Source of the DNA: Leptospira paudalimensis
GTDB taxonomy: Bacteria > Spirochaetota > Leptospiria > Leptospirales > Leptospiraceae
Length of the DNA: 64,000 nt
Assembly (NCBI RefSeq): GCF_026151345.1
Contig: NZ_JAMQPR010000001.1
Coordinates: 186,231 to 250,230 of the forward strand
Direction of reading: 5' to 3'
How positions within the stretch are numbered: the first letter of the stretch is position 1; each line of letters opens with the position of its first letter. A model generated the notes under the pieces. That model saw only the letters and a program-made list of their open reading frames with translations, did no database searches and was not told where the DNA came from. Of the stretch, positions 1 to 10,237 are shown in pieces. The position numbers and the translations under genes were made by a program.

Positions 1-3000
1 TATCCTGATGTTTCTGATACTGAAGTGATTGTGATCACAAAATTTGATGGTAGAGCCTCTTCTGAAGTCGAAAAACTCGTAACAATTCCTTTGGAACGGG
101 CGTTAACTGGTATTCCAGGTCTTACCACAACACGTTCACAAAGTATTTTTGGATTGTCAGTCATTCGGTTAACTTTTAAAGACCACACTGATGAATATTT
201 TGCGAGAAACCAAGTTAATGAAAGGTTAAAATCAATTCAATTGCCAGAAGGAACAGAAGTTCCTGAACTTGGTCCATTAACTTCTCCTGTGGGTGAAATC
301 TTACGTTATGCAGTGGAAGGTTACGGATTGCCAACGATGGAACTTAGGAGTATCCAAGATTGGGAATTGGCTCCACGAATCCAACAAATCCAAGGTGTTG
401 CAGATGTGATTACTTTTGGTGGAGACATCAAAGAATACCAAATTGAAATCAATCCCATCAACCAAGACAAATATAATGTTTTTTTACGCGATCTTGTTTT
501 GGCAATTGAAGAAAACAATGCAAATACTGGTGGTAATATATTTAAACATGGTAACCAAGCAATACCAGTACGTGCGTTAGGTGCAATCGAAAACGAAAAA
601 GATATAGAAAACATTATCGTCACTGAAAAAAAAGATGTTCCCATTTATGTAAAAGACATTGGAAAAGTGAGAGTGATCCCTCATCCTCCCAAAGGGATTC
701 TCGGTTATCGGTTACAAACTGGAACCGAGACCAATTCTGGAGTCCAGGGCATCATTATGATGCGTAAAGGAGAAAATCCATCTGAAGTATTAAGATTGGT
801 AAAAGAAAAACTCTCTAGTTTGGATGGATTTTTAAAAAACAAAGGTGTTCGCATTCGAATTTTATATGATAGGGCAGAGTTAGTATCCAATACTTTAAAA
901 ACTGTTGTGCGTACTATGATGGAAGGGATTACAATTGTTATGATTGTATTGATCTTTTTACTTGGAAACTATCGAGTTGCACTTGCAGTTGCCGTAACCA
1001 TTCCTTTTTCATTATTATTTTCATTTTGTTTAATGAATTTAATTGAAATACCTGCAAATTTACTTTCGTTAGGTGCAATTGATTTTGGTATTATTGTTGA
1101 TAGTTCGATTGTCATTATAGAGGGAATTATAACGACGATTGCGATTTCATCTGTATCGAAAAAAAAATTACCATTGGATGATATCATCCTTCGTTCTTCT
1201 GACCACACAGAAAAAGAAGTATTTTTTTCAATTATTGTCATCCTATGTGCTTACCTTCCGATTTTTCTTTTTGAAAGGGTAGAAGGTAAATTATTCAAAC
1301 CAATGGCTTTTGGATTGGCATTTACATTGATAGGTGCTTTGTTATTTTCACTCACAGTCCTTCCTGTTATTTTTTCAAAGTTTTTCCAAGACGAGAATCG
1401 TCGCCAAACAAAAGAATTTTTTCTCCTAACACAAGCAAGATCATACTTCCTTCAATTACTTCATTTTCTCCTCGACCATTCCAAAAAATTAGTAATCCGC
1501 ACTTATGCCGTTGTGATCCTACTTGTAATTTTAGTTTTTATGGGATTAGGAACGGAATTTTTGCCTGAATTGGATGAAGGTGCCATCAATTTTAGATGTA
1601 AATTACCGACAGGAATTCATTTGGATAAAACTGCAAATGTTGCAAATTTACTACGAGAGGCAGTGAGTGAATTTCCTGAAGTAAAGGTTGTGATCACTCA
1701 ATCAGGAAGGAATGATGATGGAACAGATCCTTTTGGTCCAAATCGAATTGAAGGTCTGATTACATTAGAAGATTATTCCAAATGGAAAACGGTTCATTCA
1801 AAAGCGGAAATGTTAGAAATTCTTAAGGAACGATTTGAAAAATTAGTTCCTGGGGCAAAATTCAGTTTTTCACAACCAATTTTGGATAATGTTGCAGAAG
1901 CGGTCACTGGTTCAGCTGCTGATTTGTCTGTTCAACTTTCTGGTAGAGATGTTGCCGTATTATGGCAAAAAGCAAATGAAATTGAATCCGCCTTAGAAAA
2001 GTTAGAAGGTGTATCAGCTATTGGAATTGAACAAGAAGGACCCAATACAGAACTAAGTATCGCCATTGATAGAGAAGCAGCGGCAAGAGCAGGGATTAAT
2101 TTTTCTGACATCCAAGATATTACCGAAATGGCGATTGGTGGAAAAGAGATCAGTAAATTGTATTTGGATAATCATATTTATAACATAACGGTTCGGTATC
2201 CTGAAGAATATAGAACATCTGTTAACTCGATTGGGAATATCAATATCAAAAGTAAATACGAAAGTAAATATCCACTGTCTTCTGTTGCAAAATTAGAATT
2301 GAAGGAAATGCCAGCCAAAATTGCCAGGAAAAATGGAAATCGCATGGTTTCTGTTTGGATTAATATCGAAGGCAGAGACCAAGGTGGATTTGTAAATGAA
2401 GCAAAAAAGATTGTGACAAAACAAATCAAACTGCCAGCGGATGTCGAAATTGATTGGGGAGGACAATTCGAAAACCTAACTCGTGCAAGTAAGCGACTTA
2501 TGGTTGCTGTTCCTCTAACGTTTGTTATTATACTTTTTATCTTGTATTTAATGTTTCACAATATCTCTGATAGTTTACTTGTTATGTCCAGTATTCCAGT
2601 TGCTGCACTCGGCGGTCTCTTTTTTCTTTTTTTACGTGGAATGCATTTTAACGTTTCGTCAGGTGTTGGTCTTATTTCGTTATTTGGAATTTCCATTATG
2701 GGTGGAGTATTATTTGTCTCAAATTTTAATCATGCGAAAGAAAATAGAGAGATTAAAACTGAAACTGATTTAAAAGAATTAATTTCGTACGTTTCTGAAA
2801 TTCAGTTTCGTCCCAGATTTTTAACTCTAACAACGGCAATCATTGGTTTATTACCGGCAATGCTTACGAATGAAATTGGGTCTGATATCCAACGACCTAT
2901 GGCAACAGTGATTGTGGGTGGATTATTGTTCACTTTGGTCATTGGAAATTTTACAATCCCTTTACTTTGTTATTTAAGTGAACAGAGAAAATTACTTCAT

Positions 3001-3012
3001 GCGAAAAATTAG
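1..3012 (+). CDS. RND efflux pump, inner-membrane subunit (5' truncated)
   Basis: The reading frame is open from base 1, and the first codons (YPDVSDTEV) match the segment just after TM1 of heavy-metal/AcrB-type RND pumps, so the true start lies before the window. About 1003 residues are visible against about 1040 for the family. The TM4 proton-relay segment reads GAIDFGIIVDSSIVIIE, with the two Asp and one Glu seen in HME-type RND proteins. Two periplasmic porter/docking halves and a second hydrophobic block (about residues 840-990) follow. It overlaps the start of the TolC-like gene, so pump and outer-membrane channel are co-transcribed; the adaptor gene is probably upstream, outside the window. 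The protein would export a cation or drug by proton antiport. The substrate cannot be read from the sequence. Confidence 0.93.
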   Translation, partial: YPDVSDTEVIVITKFDGRASSEVEKLVTIPLERALTGIPGLTTTRSQSIFGLSVIRLTFKDHTDEYFARNQVNERLKSIQLPEGTEVPELGPLTSPVGEILRYAVEGYGLPTMELRSIQDWELAPRIQQIQGVADVITFGGDIKEYQIEINPINQDKYNVFLRDLVLAIEENNANTGGNIFKHGNQAIPVRALGAIENEKDIENIIVTEKKDVPIYVKDIGKVRVIPHPPKGILGYRLQTGTETNSGVQGIIMMRKGENPSEVLRLVKEKLSSLDGFLKNKGVRIRILYDRAELVSNTLKTVVRTMMEGITIVMIVLIFLLGNYRVALAVAVTIPFSLLFSFCLMNLIEIPANLLSLGAIDFGIIVDSSIVIIEGIITTIAISSVSKKKLPLDDIILRSSDHTEKEVFFSIIVILCAYLPIFLFERVEGKLFKPMAFGLAFTLIGALLFSLTVLPVIFSKFFQDENRRQTKEFFLLTQARSYFLQLLHFLLDHSKKLVIRTYAVVILLVILVFMGLGTEFLPELDEGAINFRCKLPTGIHLDKTANVANLLREAVSEFPEVKVVITQSGRNDDGTDPFGPNRIEGLITLEDYSKWKTVHSKAEMLEILKERFEKLVPGAKFSFSQPILDNVAEAVTGSAADLSVQLSGRDVAVLWQKANEIESALEKLEGVSAIGIEQEGPNTELSIAIDREAAARAGINFSDIQDITEMAIGGKEISKLYLDNHIYNITVRYPEEYRTSVNSIGNINIKSKYESKYPLSSVAKLELKEMPAKIARKNGNRMVSVWINIEGRDQGGFVNEAKKIVTKQIKLPADVEIDWGGQFENLTRASKRLMVAVPLTFVIILFILYLMFHNISDSLLVMSSIPVAALGGLFFLFLRGMHFNVSSGVGLISLFGISIMGGVLFVSNFNHAKENREIKTETDLKELISYVSEIQFRPRFLTLTTAIIGLLPAMLTNEIGSDIQRPMATVIVGGLLFTLVIGNFTIPLLCYLSEQRKLLHAKN

Positions 3013-4285
3013 ATTTTATCAAATCAAAAATCGATTTGTACAATTATTGATTGTATCTGTTATTTGTTTTCCCCTTTATGCGAATGATAAACTAAAAAAA
3101 GAATTTAATTTTGACCAAGCAATTCAATATGCACTTGTAAATAACAAACAAGTTGCCATTGCAAAGTTTGAAATTGATTTTACTAAAGCAGATCGAATCA
3201 CTGCTGGTTTACGGCCAAATCCTTTTTTGAATATTGTAGCCGATGTTTTACCTTTTAATCCAACTTCAAAACAATTTGATCCAAATCGAAATCAATATGG
3301 TGTTAGTTTAGGATTTGTGATTGAAACTGCTAACAAACGGGAAGAACGGATCAATGTCGCCAACAAAAGACTAAAGATGGATGAGTTGGTATTTTTGGAA
3401 ACTTTGCGAAAAATTTCAATATCCACTGGAAATTTATTCATAGCAACACTTGCAGCAAGGGAACGTTATCTCTTAGCGGAAGAAAATTATAAAAATTTGG
3501 TGAATATCGTTGAAATCAACAGAATCAGATTTAAGAGAGAAGACATTTCTAAATTAGAATTATTGAGATCTGAAGTTGCTCAAGATCAATATGCGGTAGC
3601 GAGAGTTTCTGCACAGGTTGAATATATTAAATTAAAAAATGAACTAATTGTATTTCTTGGTCTAAATCCGAGTGAAATTGATATTGTGTTAGCTGGTAAT
3701 TTAGATTCGTTAAAACTACTACCAAAAATTGATGCGAACCAATTATTAAAATTAGCAACTGAAGGAAGGCCTGATTATCTTGCATTAGTGAATGCAGAAG
3801 ATATTGCATTGGCAAATATGAAACTGCAAAGAGCAAATGCCGTACCAAACTTTAGTATTCTATTTGATTCACTCGTGCAACAAAACCAATATATGTATGG
3901 AATGTCTGCAAATTTGGAATTACCTGTATTTTCTAGAAACCAAGGCGAAATTGCAAAAAGTGAATCAGCCAGAAAACAAGCTGCCATATTTCGAGAAGAG
4001 TTGTATTTAAACTTAGCAAAGGAAATGGCGATTACAGAAGAAGAAATTAAGATTAGATTTGAAGCACTCGAACAAATGAGACAAATCTCATTATTAAAAT
4101 CACAACAAGCAGTCAAAATTGTTGAGTTAGCATATAAAGGTGGAGGTTCCACCTTACTAGAGTTTTTGGATACAACTCGATCCTATAATGAAACAAAATT
4201 AAAATACATTGATGCCTTAGTTGAATATGAAAAGGCTTTATTAAATCTAAAATACATTACAGGGTTTGATTACGAACCAAATTGA
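2999..4285 (+). CDS. TolC/CzcC-like outer-membrane efflux protein
   Basis: This is an outer-membrane factor of a tripartite efflux pump. I chose the ATG at 2999 because it is followed by a normal signal peptide (basic start, hydrophobic core, ending FPLYA); a GTG at 2978 would put a charged extension in front of it. The mature part has the two long helical repeats of the OEP family, with heptad-like stretches such as the AxEEIKIRFEALEQM segment and a second-repeat YKGGGSTLLEFLDTTRSY motif typical of the family. The start lies inside the last codons of the RND pump gene, which indicates translational coupling. It would form the exit channel for that pump. Confidence 0.9.
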   Translation: MRKIRFYQIKNRFVQLLIVSVICFPLYANDKLKKEFNFDQAIQYALVNNKQVAIAKFEIDFTKADRITAGLRPNPFLNIVADVLPFNPTSKQFDPNRNQYGVSLGFVIETANKREERINVANKRLKMDELVFLETLRKISISTGNLFIATLAARERYLLAEENYKNLVNIVEINRIRFKREDISKLELLRSEVAQDQYAVARVSAQVEYIKLKNELIVFLGLNPSEIDIVLAGNLDSLKLLPKIDANQLLKLATEGRPDYLALVNAEDIALANMKLQRANAVPNFSILFDSLVQQNQYMYGMSANLELPVFSRNQGEIAKSESARKQAAIFREELYLNLAKEMAITEEEIKIRFEALEQMRQISLLKSQQAVKIVELAYKGGGSTLLEFLDTTRSYNETKLKYIDALVEYEKALLNLKYITGFDYEPN

Positions 4286-4448
4286 ACCTTTGAAAAACAA
4301 TTTCAGCAATTTTTAATGATAGATTCTTTTTTGTAATCATAATTCGGACATTTATAGGATAAGATGGATTCATTTAGGATCTTTTTGATTTCATTTCGAT
4401 TGTTAAAATAAGGGGAAAAAGTTTTGCCTCTTGAATAGAAGTGGATGA

Positions 4449-4931
4449 ATGAGTCTAAAGATTATGCAAATTGAATATTTTACGAAGTGGGAGAAAGACT
4501 CCCATTTAATCATTACTCGATTGTCTGGTTTTGTAACAGATTTGGATGTAAAAGAATGGGAACTTGGATTAAAGCAAGTGTTTCGAGATTTACCGAAAGG
4601 AACCAAGTTTAAGATGTTTGTCAATTTACATGGCCTAAATCCTAGTTCTGTCTCTGCTCATAAAGCCTATCGAAATGTAATTCCACTTTTACTCAGTCAG
4701 TATGGATGGAGGATTAGTTACTTGGATTTGTTTGAAGAGGCAAATGATTTGACTATTTCAAAAACAAAAGATAGCGAATGTTATGCGGCAGTACATTGCC
4801 ATCAAGACGGATACAAAATCCAAGAGTATGAAAGAAGATTTGGTAAAGAAAATGAACATTTTTACGAAGATCCCATTTTTTCGGAAGCCTGGATTCGTAG
4901 TTATGAATACCCTGTATTAATCTCTTCTTGA
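4449..4931 (+). CDS. Conserved protein, possibly SpoIIAA-like
   Basis: A 160-residue soluble protein with no signal peptide or membrane helix. The first 70 residues (a strand ending in LSGFVTDLDVKEW, then an amphipathic helix and a KFKMFVNLHGLNP strand) recall the SpoIIAA-like/STAS-like fold, but the match is weak and I do not recognise a diagnostic motif. It ends 11 bases before the start of the DUF3703 gene, so the two are probably co-transcribed. An in-frame ATG at 4464 is an alternative start. Function unknown. Confidence 0.7.
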   Translation: MSLKIMQIEYFTKWEKDSHLIITRLSGFVTDLDVKEWELGLKQVFRDLPKGTKFKMFVNLHGLNPSSVSAHKAYRNVIPLLLSQYGWRISYLDLFEEANDLTISKTKDSECYAAVHCHQDGYKIQEYERRFGKENEHFYEDPIFSEAWIRSYEYPVLISS

Positions 4932-4942
4932 AGGAACTAAAA

Positions 4943-5341
4943 ATGAAACTAAATGTAATGATGCCCACCAATTTCAAAATTGCCTATCTAAAAGAGATCC
5001 AAAACTACAGGGATAGTATGTCGCAAAACAATGATTTGGCTGCCTGGAGATTTCTAGAAAGGGCACATATCATTGGACAATATTTTCCAGTCCCTCATAC
5101 TGGAAGCCATTTCCGAATGTTTCTCTTTGGCATTAGGAAGGGAGACATTAAAGAAATTTATGGTCAATTCATTCGTTTGCTCTTTGGTTGGATTGGGAGT
5201 TTGTTCAACCGAATTCCAGTTGGAAATACGGGAAGTGCATCAGTACCGATTTTTGCTCCCATGCCTATCCCTGATGACTTACGTTCCCTTCTTCACAATG
5301 CAGATACCGAAGCAAAAGGTCTTTCTGGATTAAAAGAATAA
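4943..5341 (+). CDS. DUF3703 family protein
   Basis: A protein of about 132 residues matching the DUF3703 family. The hallmarks are an N-terminal helix leading to WRFLERAHIIGQ, then HTGSHFRMF, and the C-terminal PVGNTGSASVPIFAPMPIPDDL block, all of which I know as conserved in this family. The ATG at 4943 is preceded by AAGGA at a good distance; a TTG at 4928 is less likely. It follows the previous gene by 11 bases. DUF3703 genes often sit near metal-resistance genes in other bacteria, and an RND efflux operon lies just upstream here, but the biochemical role is unknown. Confidence 0.88.
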   Translation: MKLNVMMPTNFKIAYLKEIQNYRDSMSQNNDLAAWRFLERAHIIGQYFPVPHTGSHFRMFLFGIRKGDIKEIYGQFIRLLFGWIGSLFNRIPVGNTGSASVPIFAPMPIPDDLRSLLHNADTEAKGLSGLKE

Positions 5342-5362
5342 TTGTTTCGAATCACAATCGTT

Positions 5363-5959
5363 TTACTTTTCTGCGATTAGTAAAAATAAAGATGCATCTT
5401 GGTTCATAAAAACTTTTTTTTCTTCTAAGATGACTTTTGAGTTCACTGTTTGGTATCCGATTGTTTTTAAGATGGATTCCAAATCTTCAAGTTTGAATCC
5501 ATTATGAATTTTTGGATGGGATACCTTGTCATTTTTACAAAAATCAACAATGAATAATTTTCCATTGGGTTTTAAATGGTCATAAAGAAATTTTAATATC
5601 GATTGTGTATCTGGAATATGTAGGAGTACCAAAGACAAAAGGATATTGTCTACAAGGAAAGACTTGTCCAGAGCCAAATCGGAAGGGGACATTGTTTTCG
5701 CATTTTTGATACCATGCGAATTGATTTTGAAATTTGCCACTTCCAACATAGAGGGGGAGTCGTCACATAACATAACATGTTTGTAATGAGAAGACAAAGG
5801 GATTCCCAATAGTCCAGTCCCACATCCAAAATCTAACAATGAAATTTCATTTGTATTGTGAAGGAAGGGTCCTAATTGATCTAAAATTCGTTTTGCCAAT
5901 TGGATACGATCATCGGTATCATATTGATTGGCCATTTGGTCAAAAACATTTGTTTCCAT
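5363..5959 (-). CDS. Class I SAM-dependent methyltransferase
   Basis: A 198-residue Rossmann-fold methyltransferase. Motif I is LLDFGCGTGLLGIPL (about residues 40-54), the acidic residue after strand 2 is in MLCDDSPSMLEVA, and a motif-IV-like LLSLVLLHI strand follows. It has no membrane segment and no added domain. The N-terminal FDQMANQYD is usual for small-molecule methyltransferases of the UbiE/Methyltransf_25 type. The substrate cannot be told. It is a single gene, convergent with the DUF3703 gene and 21 bases from it. Confidence 0.9.
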   Translation of the reverse strand: METNVFDQMANQYDTDDRIQLAKRILDQLGPFLHNTNEISLLDFGCGTGLLGIPLSSHYKHVMLCDDSPSMLEVANFKINSHGIKNAKTMSPSDLALDKSFLVDNILLSLVLLHIPDTQSILKFLYDHLKPNGKLFIVDFCKNDKVSHPKIHNGFKLEDLESILKTIGYQTVNSKVILEEKKVFMNQDASLFLLIAEK

Positions 5960-6018
5960 AATGGTTCTGTTTAGACTGTCATTCGTTTCTTACCAAATCC
6001 TTGGTACATTATAATTCT

Positions 6019-6981
6019 TTAAAAACTTACCATCATTCCCAAATACATTCCGCGCAAACGATCAAAGTTTTCTGATTTTTTAGGTAAATTGATTTCCCAA
6101 TCACCAGTGAGGGATGGGTTTTGCGAACCTATGTTTGTTGTTGTCCGACTGAATTGGACTTCATTGTAATTTAGGTAAGAGAACTTCGACATGATCAAAT
6201 TATAACCCACAAAAAATTTCATATTCGAATGGAATGAATAGGAAAGAGATCCATCCCATTCATAACCTCTAAAGATTCCTGCTGTGCCGGCAGTGGATAA
6301 AGAATATTGGAAACGGTCTTCCATTAGATTAGGTTGTTTGAAAAATCGAGTGCCTTGTGTATAAAACACATCCATTGTTAGGTGGAATGCCAGATCTTGG
6401 GTGAGTTGGTAGACTGTTTGGACAGAGGCTTGTGGGCCGTAAGTAAAAAAATATTCTTTAAACGTACCTTGTCCTAAATAATTTCCATAGAGGTAACGGT
6501 TGATATTCCGAACCCCACCTCCCAGATACAATTTCCAGTCTTTTGCAGGTAAAAATGTTTGGTATAGGTTCAGTTCAAATTCCGACCTTGCCATGGGAGA
6601 AAGATAAAATCGTGATAGGTTGCCTCCTTGGGTCGATTGTTGGAAGAGTAAGGTGTTTGCATTTACAATTTCAATTTCAAAATAAGAAAGATCCACTTTG
6701 AATCGTTTCTCAACGTTTTCATAACTGAATACAAAGGGAATGAGAACCTTTCCATTTTCTTTGAGTGCCGAACTGGAACGAGTGGGAACAATGGATTCAT
6801 TTTTATCTGTGAGGGAGGTGTATTCGTAAGGAAGGTATTGGTAGGTTTGTCTTTTTAAGAGCAAACTCCATTCTGATTTTTTGTTTTTTCCATCGAGTAA
6901 GGGAGGTTCCATTTCTCTTCCTTCTGCAAAAACCATTGAAGAGACAGAAACAAGGAATAGATAGATTAGGTTCTGTTTCAT
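6019..6981 (-). CDS. Putative outer-membrane beta-barrel protein
   Basis: A 320-residue protein with a clear signal peptide (MKQNLIYLFLVSVSSMVFA). The remainder is rich in alternating hydrophobic/aromatic strands such as WKLYLGGGVRNINRYLYG and MKFFVGYNLIMSKFSYLNY, and ends in Phe (GMMVSF), as outer-membrane barrels do. I do not recognise a named family. It lies alone on the minus strand, divergent from the class I fumarase. Likely a leptospiral outer-membrane protein of unknown function. Confidence 0.8.
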   Translation of the reverse strand: MKQNLIYLFLVSVSSMVFAEGREMEPPLLDGKNKKSEWSLLLKRQTYQYLPYEYTSLTDKNESIVPTRSSSALKENGKVLIPFVFSYENVEKRFKVDLSYFEIEIVNANTLLFQQSTQGGNLSRFYLSPMARSEFELNLYQTFLPAKDWKLYLGGGVRNINRYLYGNYLGQGTFKEYFFTYGPQASVQTVYQLTQDLAFHLTMDVFYTQGTRFFKQPNLMEDRFQYSLSTAGTAGIFRGYEWDGSLSYSFHSNMKFFVGYNLIMSKFSYLNYNEVQFSRTTTNIGSQNPSLTGDWEINLPKKSENFDRLRGMYLGMMVSF

Positions 6982-7009
6982 TTTTCCTTGTTATAGACTG
7001 ATTTTGGAA

Positions 7010-7031
7010 AATGGAAACGATTTTTTCCATT
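7010..7031. other. AT-rich hairpin in divergent intergenic region
   Basis: AATGGAAA (7010-7017) and TTTCCATT (7024-7031) form a perfect 8-bp inverted repeat with a 6-base loop. It lies between the outer-membrane protein gene and the class I fumarase, 29 bases upstream of the former's start. It could be an operator or a leader hairpin; nothing in the sequence decides. Confidence 0.4.
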
Positions 7032-7133
7032 CGTATTTTCCTCTTTCGCCTTGGTGTTTCTAGCAGTGGTCGCAAAAATTCATTTACGAAACGAGGAATC
7101 CCGCGAAATTAGAAGTTATAAATAGAGGTTTCC

Positions 7134-8747
7134 ATGCCAGATTTTTTTTACGCCGATCCATTCCCTTTAAAAGAAGACACCACTGAATACAAATTATTAA
7201 CAAAAGATTTTGTAAGCACTGTCCCCTTTGGTGATAAAGAAATTCTTAAAGTGGAACCAGAAGGCCTTACCTTCCTTGCAGAAAAAGCGATGGAAGATGT
7301 TTCTTTTTATCTAAGAACAGCACATCTTGAAAAAGTTCGCAAAATTTTAGACGACCCAGAAGCTACACCAAATGATCGTTTTGTGGCTATGGCACTACTT
7401 AAAAATGCAGTGATTGCGGCAGACAAACAACTTCCCTCCTGCCAAGATACGGGAACAGGCATTGTCATGGCAAAAAAAGGGGAATATGTGATCACTGGCG
7501 GGGATGATGCGGAAGCACTCTCTCGTGGGATTTATAATACCTATGTCAACCGGAACCTTCGTTATTCGCAAGTAGTCCCACTAACGATGTATGAAGAAGT
7601 GAATTCTGGTTCCAATTTACCTGCTCAAATTGATATTTACTCAACTCCAGGTGATAAGTATAGTTTTCTCTTTTTGGCAAAAGGTGGTGGTTCCGCTAAC
7701 AAAACTTATCTATTCCAAGAAACTAAAGCATTACTCAATCCAACATCCCTTGAAAAATTTATTGCTGATAAAGTATCGAACTTGGGTACCGCAGCTTGTC
7801 CACCATATCATATAGCAGTTGTCATTGGTGGCACATCTGCTGAAGCAAACTTAAAGACCGTAAAACTCGCATCAGCTGGTTATTTGGATCATTTACCGAC
7901 AAAGGGAGACAAATTTGGTTCTGCCTTTAGAGACATTGAATTAGAAGAAAAAATGCTCGCAGCTGCTCAGAAATCGGGAATTGGAGCTCAGTTTGGTGGT
8001 AAGTATTTGGCACATGATTTTAAAGTCATTCGTTTGCCACGTCATGGTGCTTCATGTCCTGTGGGACTTGGAGTAAGTTGTAGTGCGGATCGAAACATCA
8101 AAGCAAAAATTACAAAAGATGGAATCTATTTAGAAAAATTAGAATACGACCCAGCAAAATTTTTACCTACCATTGATGAAGTCGATTCTAACACCGAATC
8201 AGTGCATATTGATTTAAACCAACCAATGCCTGAAATTTTAAAAGTTCTTTCAAAATATCCAGTTAAAACGCGTGTTATGTTGTCTGGTCGTCTTGTAGTA
8301 GCACGTGATATTGCACACGCAAAACTAAAGGAAAAGTTGGATAAGGGTGAACCACTTCCAGAGTATTTTAAAAACCATCCAGTGTACTATGCAGGTCCAG
8401 CAAAAACTCCAGAAGGGATGCCATCAGGTTCCTTTGGTCCAACCACTGCGGGTCGTATGGATAGTTATGTGCCTGTTTTCCAAGAAAAAGGTTTTTCGAT
8501 GATTACTCTTGCGAAAGGAAATCGATCAAAGGTAGTGACCGATAGCTGCAAAAAAAATGGTGGGTTTTATCTCGGATCGATTGGTGGCCCTGCAGCATTG
8601 CTTGCAAAAGAAAACATCAAAAAAGTAGAGGTATTGGATTTTCCTGAATTAGGAATGGAAGCAGTTTGGTCCATTGATGTGGAAAACTTTCCTGCCTTCA
8701 TCGTTGTTGATGATAAAGGAAATGATTTTTTCCAGATGTTAAGTTAA
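7134..8747 (+). CDS. Fumarate hydratase, class I (Fe-S type)
   Basis: Interconverts fumarate and malate in the TCA cycle using an oxygen-sensitive [4Fe-4S] cluster. At 537 residues it has the length of the fused alpha+beta FumA/FumB type. The three expected cluster cysteines are C103 in SCQDTGTG, C222 in AACPPYH and C316 in GVSCSADR; the C-terminal domain has the [11 protein letters not shown] and [12 protein letters not shown] blocks. The ATG follows an AGAGG ribosome site by 5 bases. A class II fumarase lies 1.5 kb downstream on the other strand, so the organism has both an iron-dependent and an iron-free isoenzyme. Confidence 0.96.
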   Translation: MPDFFYADPFPLKEDTTEYKLLTKDFVSTVPFGDKEILKVEPEGLTFLAEKAMEDVSFYLRTAHLEKVRKILDDPEATPNDRFVAMALLKNAVIAADKQLPSCQDTGTGIVMAKKGEYVITGGDDAEALSRGIYNTYVNRNLRYSQVVPLTMYEEVNSGSNLPAQIDIYSTPGDKYSFLFLAKGGGSANKTYLFQETKALLNPTSLEKFIADKVSNLGTAACPPYHIAVVIGGTSAEANLKTVKLASAGYLDHLPTKGDKFGSAFRDIELEEKMLAAAQKSGIGAQFGGKYLAHDFKVIRLPRHGASCPVGLGVSCSADRNIKAKITKDGIYLEKLEYDPAKFLPTIDEVDSNTESVHIDLNQPMPEILKVLSKYPVKTRVMLSGRLVVARDIAHAKLKEKLDKGEPLPEYFKNHPVYYAGPAKTPEGMPSGSFGPTTAGRMDSYVPVFQEKGFSMITLAKGNRSKVVTDSCKKNGGFYLGSIGGPAALLAKENIKKVEVLDFPELGMEAVWSIDVENFPAFIVVDDKGNDFFQMLS

Positions 8748-8790
8748 TTATGAAAGTGTACAATTGATTAGCTTTTAGGATTCATACAAA

Positions 8791-9738
8791 ATGAAAGGTT
8801 TTCAAACATTCAATCGATTCAAAAATGTTTTGCTCTTCCTTTCTTTCCTATCTCTTTTGTATGGATCCGATCTTTCATCTAAAATTGAGACAACAAATTG
8901 TCCTAAAAATTATTCATGTCTTACGACATTCATTTCGCCTGGCTCTATTTTGTATGCGCGTGAATTAGATTTATCCGTTATTTGGACTGATCGCCCATCT
9001 GCTTTTGACCAAGTGACTGTCCTTGCTGATGGAAATGGTAAAATATTTGAAGTAGAAGTTGCAGAAAAAGTTTTTTATTACCGAGTCCTTTGGAAGGGTA
9101 AAGAAATTTTGGTAAGTCGTTTTGATTTAGATTTGAGTAAAAGCCTTCGCACTTTGGACATTAAAAAAATTTCACTACTTAAAGAACCCGCACCGAATGC
9201 AATCATTCTAGCCAACCTTCCCAAAAATCTTGTTTTCGATGTGATTGAAAATACAAACCCCTTACCGAAAAAACTAGGTTATGTAAAAGTCAAATATGAG
9301 GATCAAATTGGTTGGGTGAAACGAAGTTCACTCAGTGATGACGAGTTTGATATTCGGTTTTACCAAGTCAGCTTAGAAACGCTTGCAAAACCTTATACTT
9401 TTGTGGCAAGAGAAGACAATTTTAAAACAGAGTTAACGATTATCGGTAAGGAGTTTGTTGTTACCAATTGTAAGATAGGTGAGCTCGAGTGTAGTGGTAC
9501 ATCCCGGATGGGAGAATCTAGTTTTGGGATGCCAGAAGAAGCTGTTTATTTTGATCTCAATTTGAGTGATGGGAAACAATATGTTTGTGAAATGAGAAGG
9601 GTCGACTTTGTAAGTGAATTGCAGAGAGTCATCCTTGAAGAAATTTCGGAAGGAGAATTGGATCCTTTTATCAATTGTAGTCCAAGAGAAGAAACAACTG
9701 AACAAACGGAACCAGAAGAAGTAAACGAAGCAGAGTGA
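8791..9738 (+). CDS. Secreted protein with SH3b-like domain
   Basis: A 315-residue protein with an N-terminal signal peptide (hydrophobic VLLFLSFLSLLYGS). Residues about 128-180 look like a bacterial SH3 domain: LKEPAPNAIILANLPK, then KLGYVKVKYEDQIGWVKRSSL, the last being the usual 'G-W-V' strand. The C-terminal third has Cys pairs (CKIGELEC and others), and the tail is very acidic (many Glu). Probably exported to the periplasm or cell surface and perhaps binds peptidoglycan. It follows the fumarase by 43 bases. Confidence 0.8.
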   Translation: MKGFQTFNRFKNVLLFLSFLSLLYGSDLSSKIETTNCPKNYSCLTTFISPGSILYARELDLSVIWTDRPSAFDQVTVLADGNGKIFEVEVAEKVFYYRVLWKGKEILVSRFDLDLSKSLRTLDIKKISLLKEPAPNAIILANLPKNLVFDVIENTNPLPKKLGYVKVKYEDQIGWVKRSSLSDDEFDIRFYQVSLETLAKPYTFVAREDNFKTELTIIGKEFVVTNCKIGELECSGTSRMGESSFGMPEEAVYFDLNLSDGKQYVCEMRRVDFVSELQRVILEEISEGELDPFINCSPREETTEQTEPEEVNEAE

Positions 9739-9774
9739 TGTATTCACTTTGGATCGATATTTAATCCTAATTAT

Positions 9775-10176
9775 ATGTGTAAAACAATCAAACAAAAAGT
9801 AAAATTCAAAGCTTCTCCTGAAACTATCTACGAATATATTGCGGATTCAAAAAAGCTGACAACTCTTACAGGGGAAACGGCTTTGATAAGCAAACAGATC
9901 GGTGGAACATTTTCCACTATGTCTGGAAAAATTTCAGGAATCATTGTCGATCTAGCTCCTTCAAAACGAATGGTGCAAGCATGGAGAAGATCCGATTTTC
10001 CCGAAGGAATTTTTTCAATGGCTACTTTTACATTGAAAGAAACTTCTGAAGGCGGAACAGAAGTTATACTCACACACCGCGGTGTTCCGAAGGAACTGAT
10101 CCCTGATGTGGAAGAAAGCTGGCGTCAAAACTATTGGGATAAAATTCGCAATGCAGTGAAAACTCAGACGAAGTGA
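9775..10176 (+). CDS. SRPBCC/AHSA1-like protein
   Basis: A 133-residue START/Bet v1-fold protein. The opening IKQKVKFKASPETIYEYIAD, the middle strand SKRMVQAWRRSDFPEGIFSMATFTLKE (split across residues 62-88) and the closing helix VEESWRQNYWDKIRNAV are typical of the AHSA1 (activator of Hsp90 ATPase homolog 1-like) family. Such proteins bind small hydrophobic ligands or act as chaperone helpers. The role here is unknown. It starts 36 bases after the SH3b-like gene. Confidence 0.85.
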   Translation: MCKTIKQKVKFKASPETIYEYIADSKKLTTLTGETALISKQIGGTFSTMSGKISGIIVDLAPSKRMVQAWRRSDFPEGIFSMATFTLKETSEGGTEVILTHRGVPKELIPDVEESWRQNYWDKIRNAVKTQTK

Positions 10177-10237
10177 GATTACAAACAGAAAACCATACCC
10201 ACTGAATGCAGTTTGTATTTTAGAATAGAAAGCATTT

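Noticed and set aside
3775..4152. Open frame of 125 codons, minus strand
   Set aside because: Shadow of the TolC-like gene in another frame.
5073..5333. Open frame of 86 codons, plus strand
   Set aside because: Second frame inside the DUF3703 gene; no sign of a start site.
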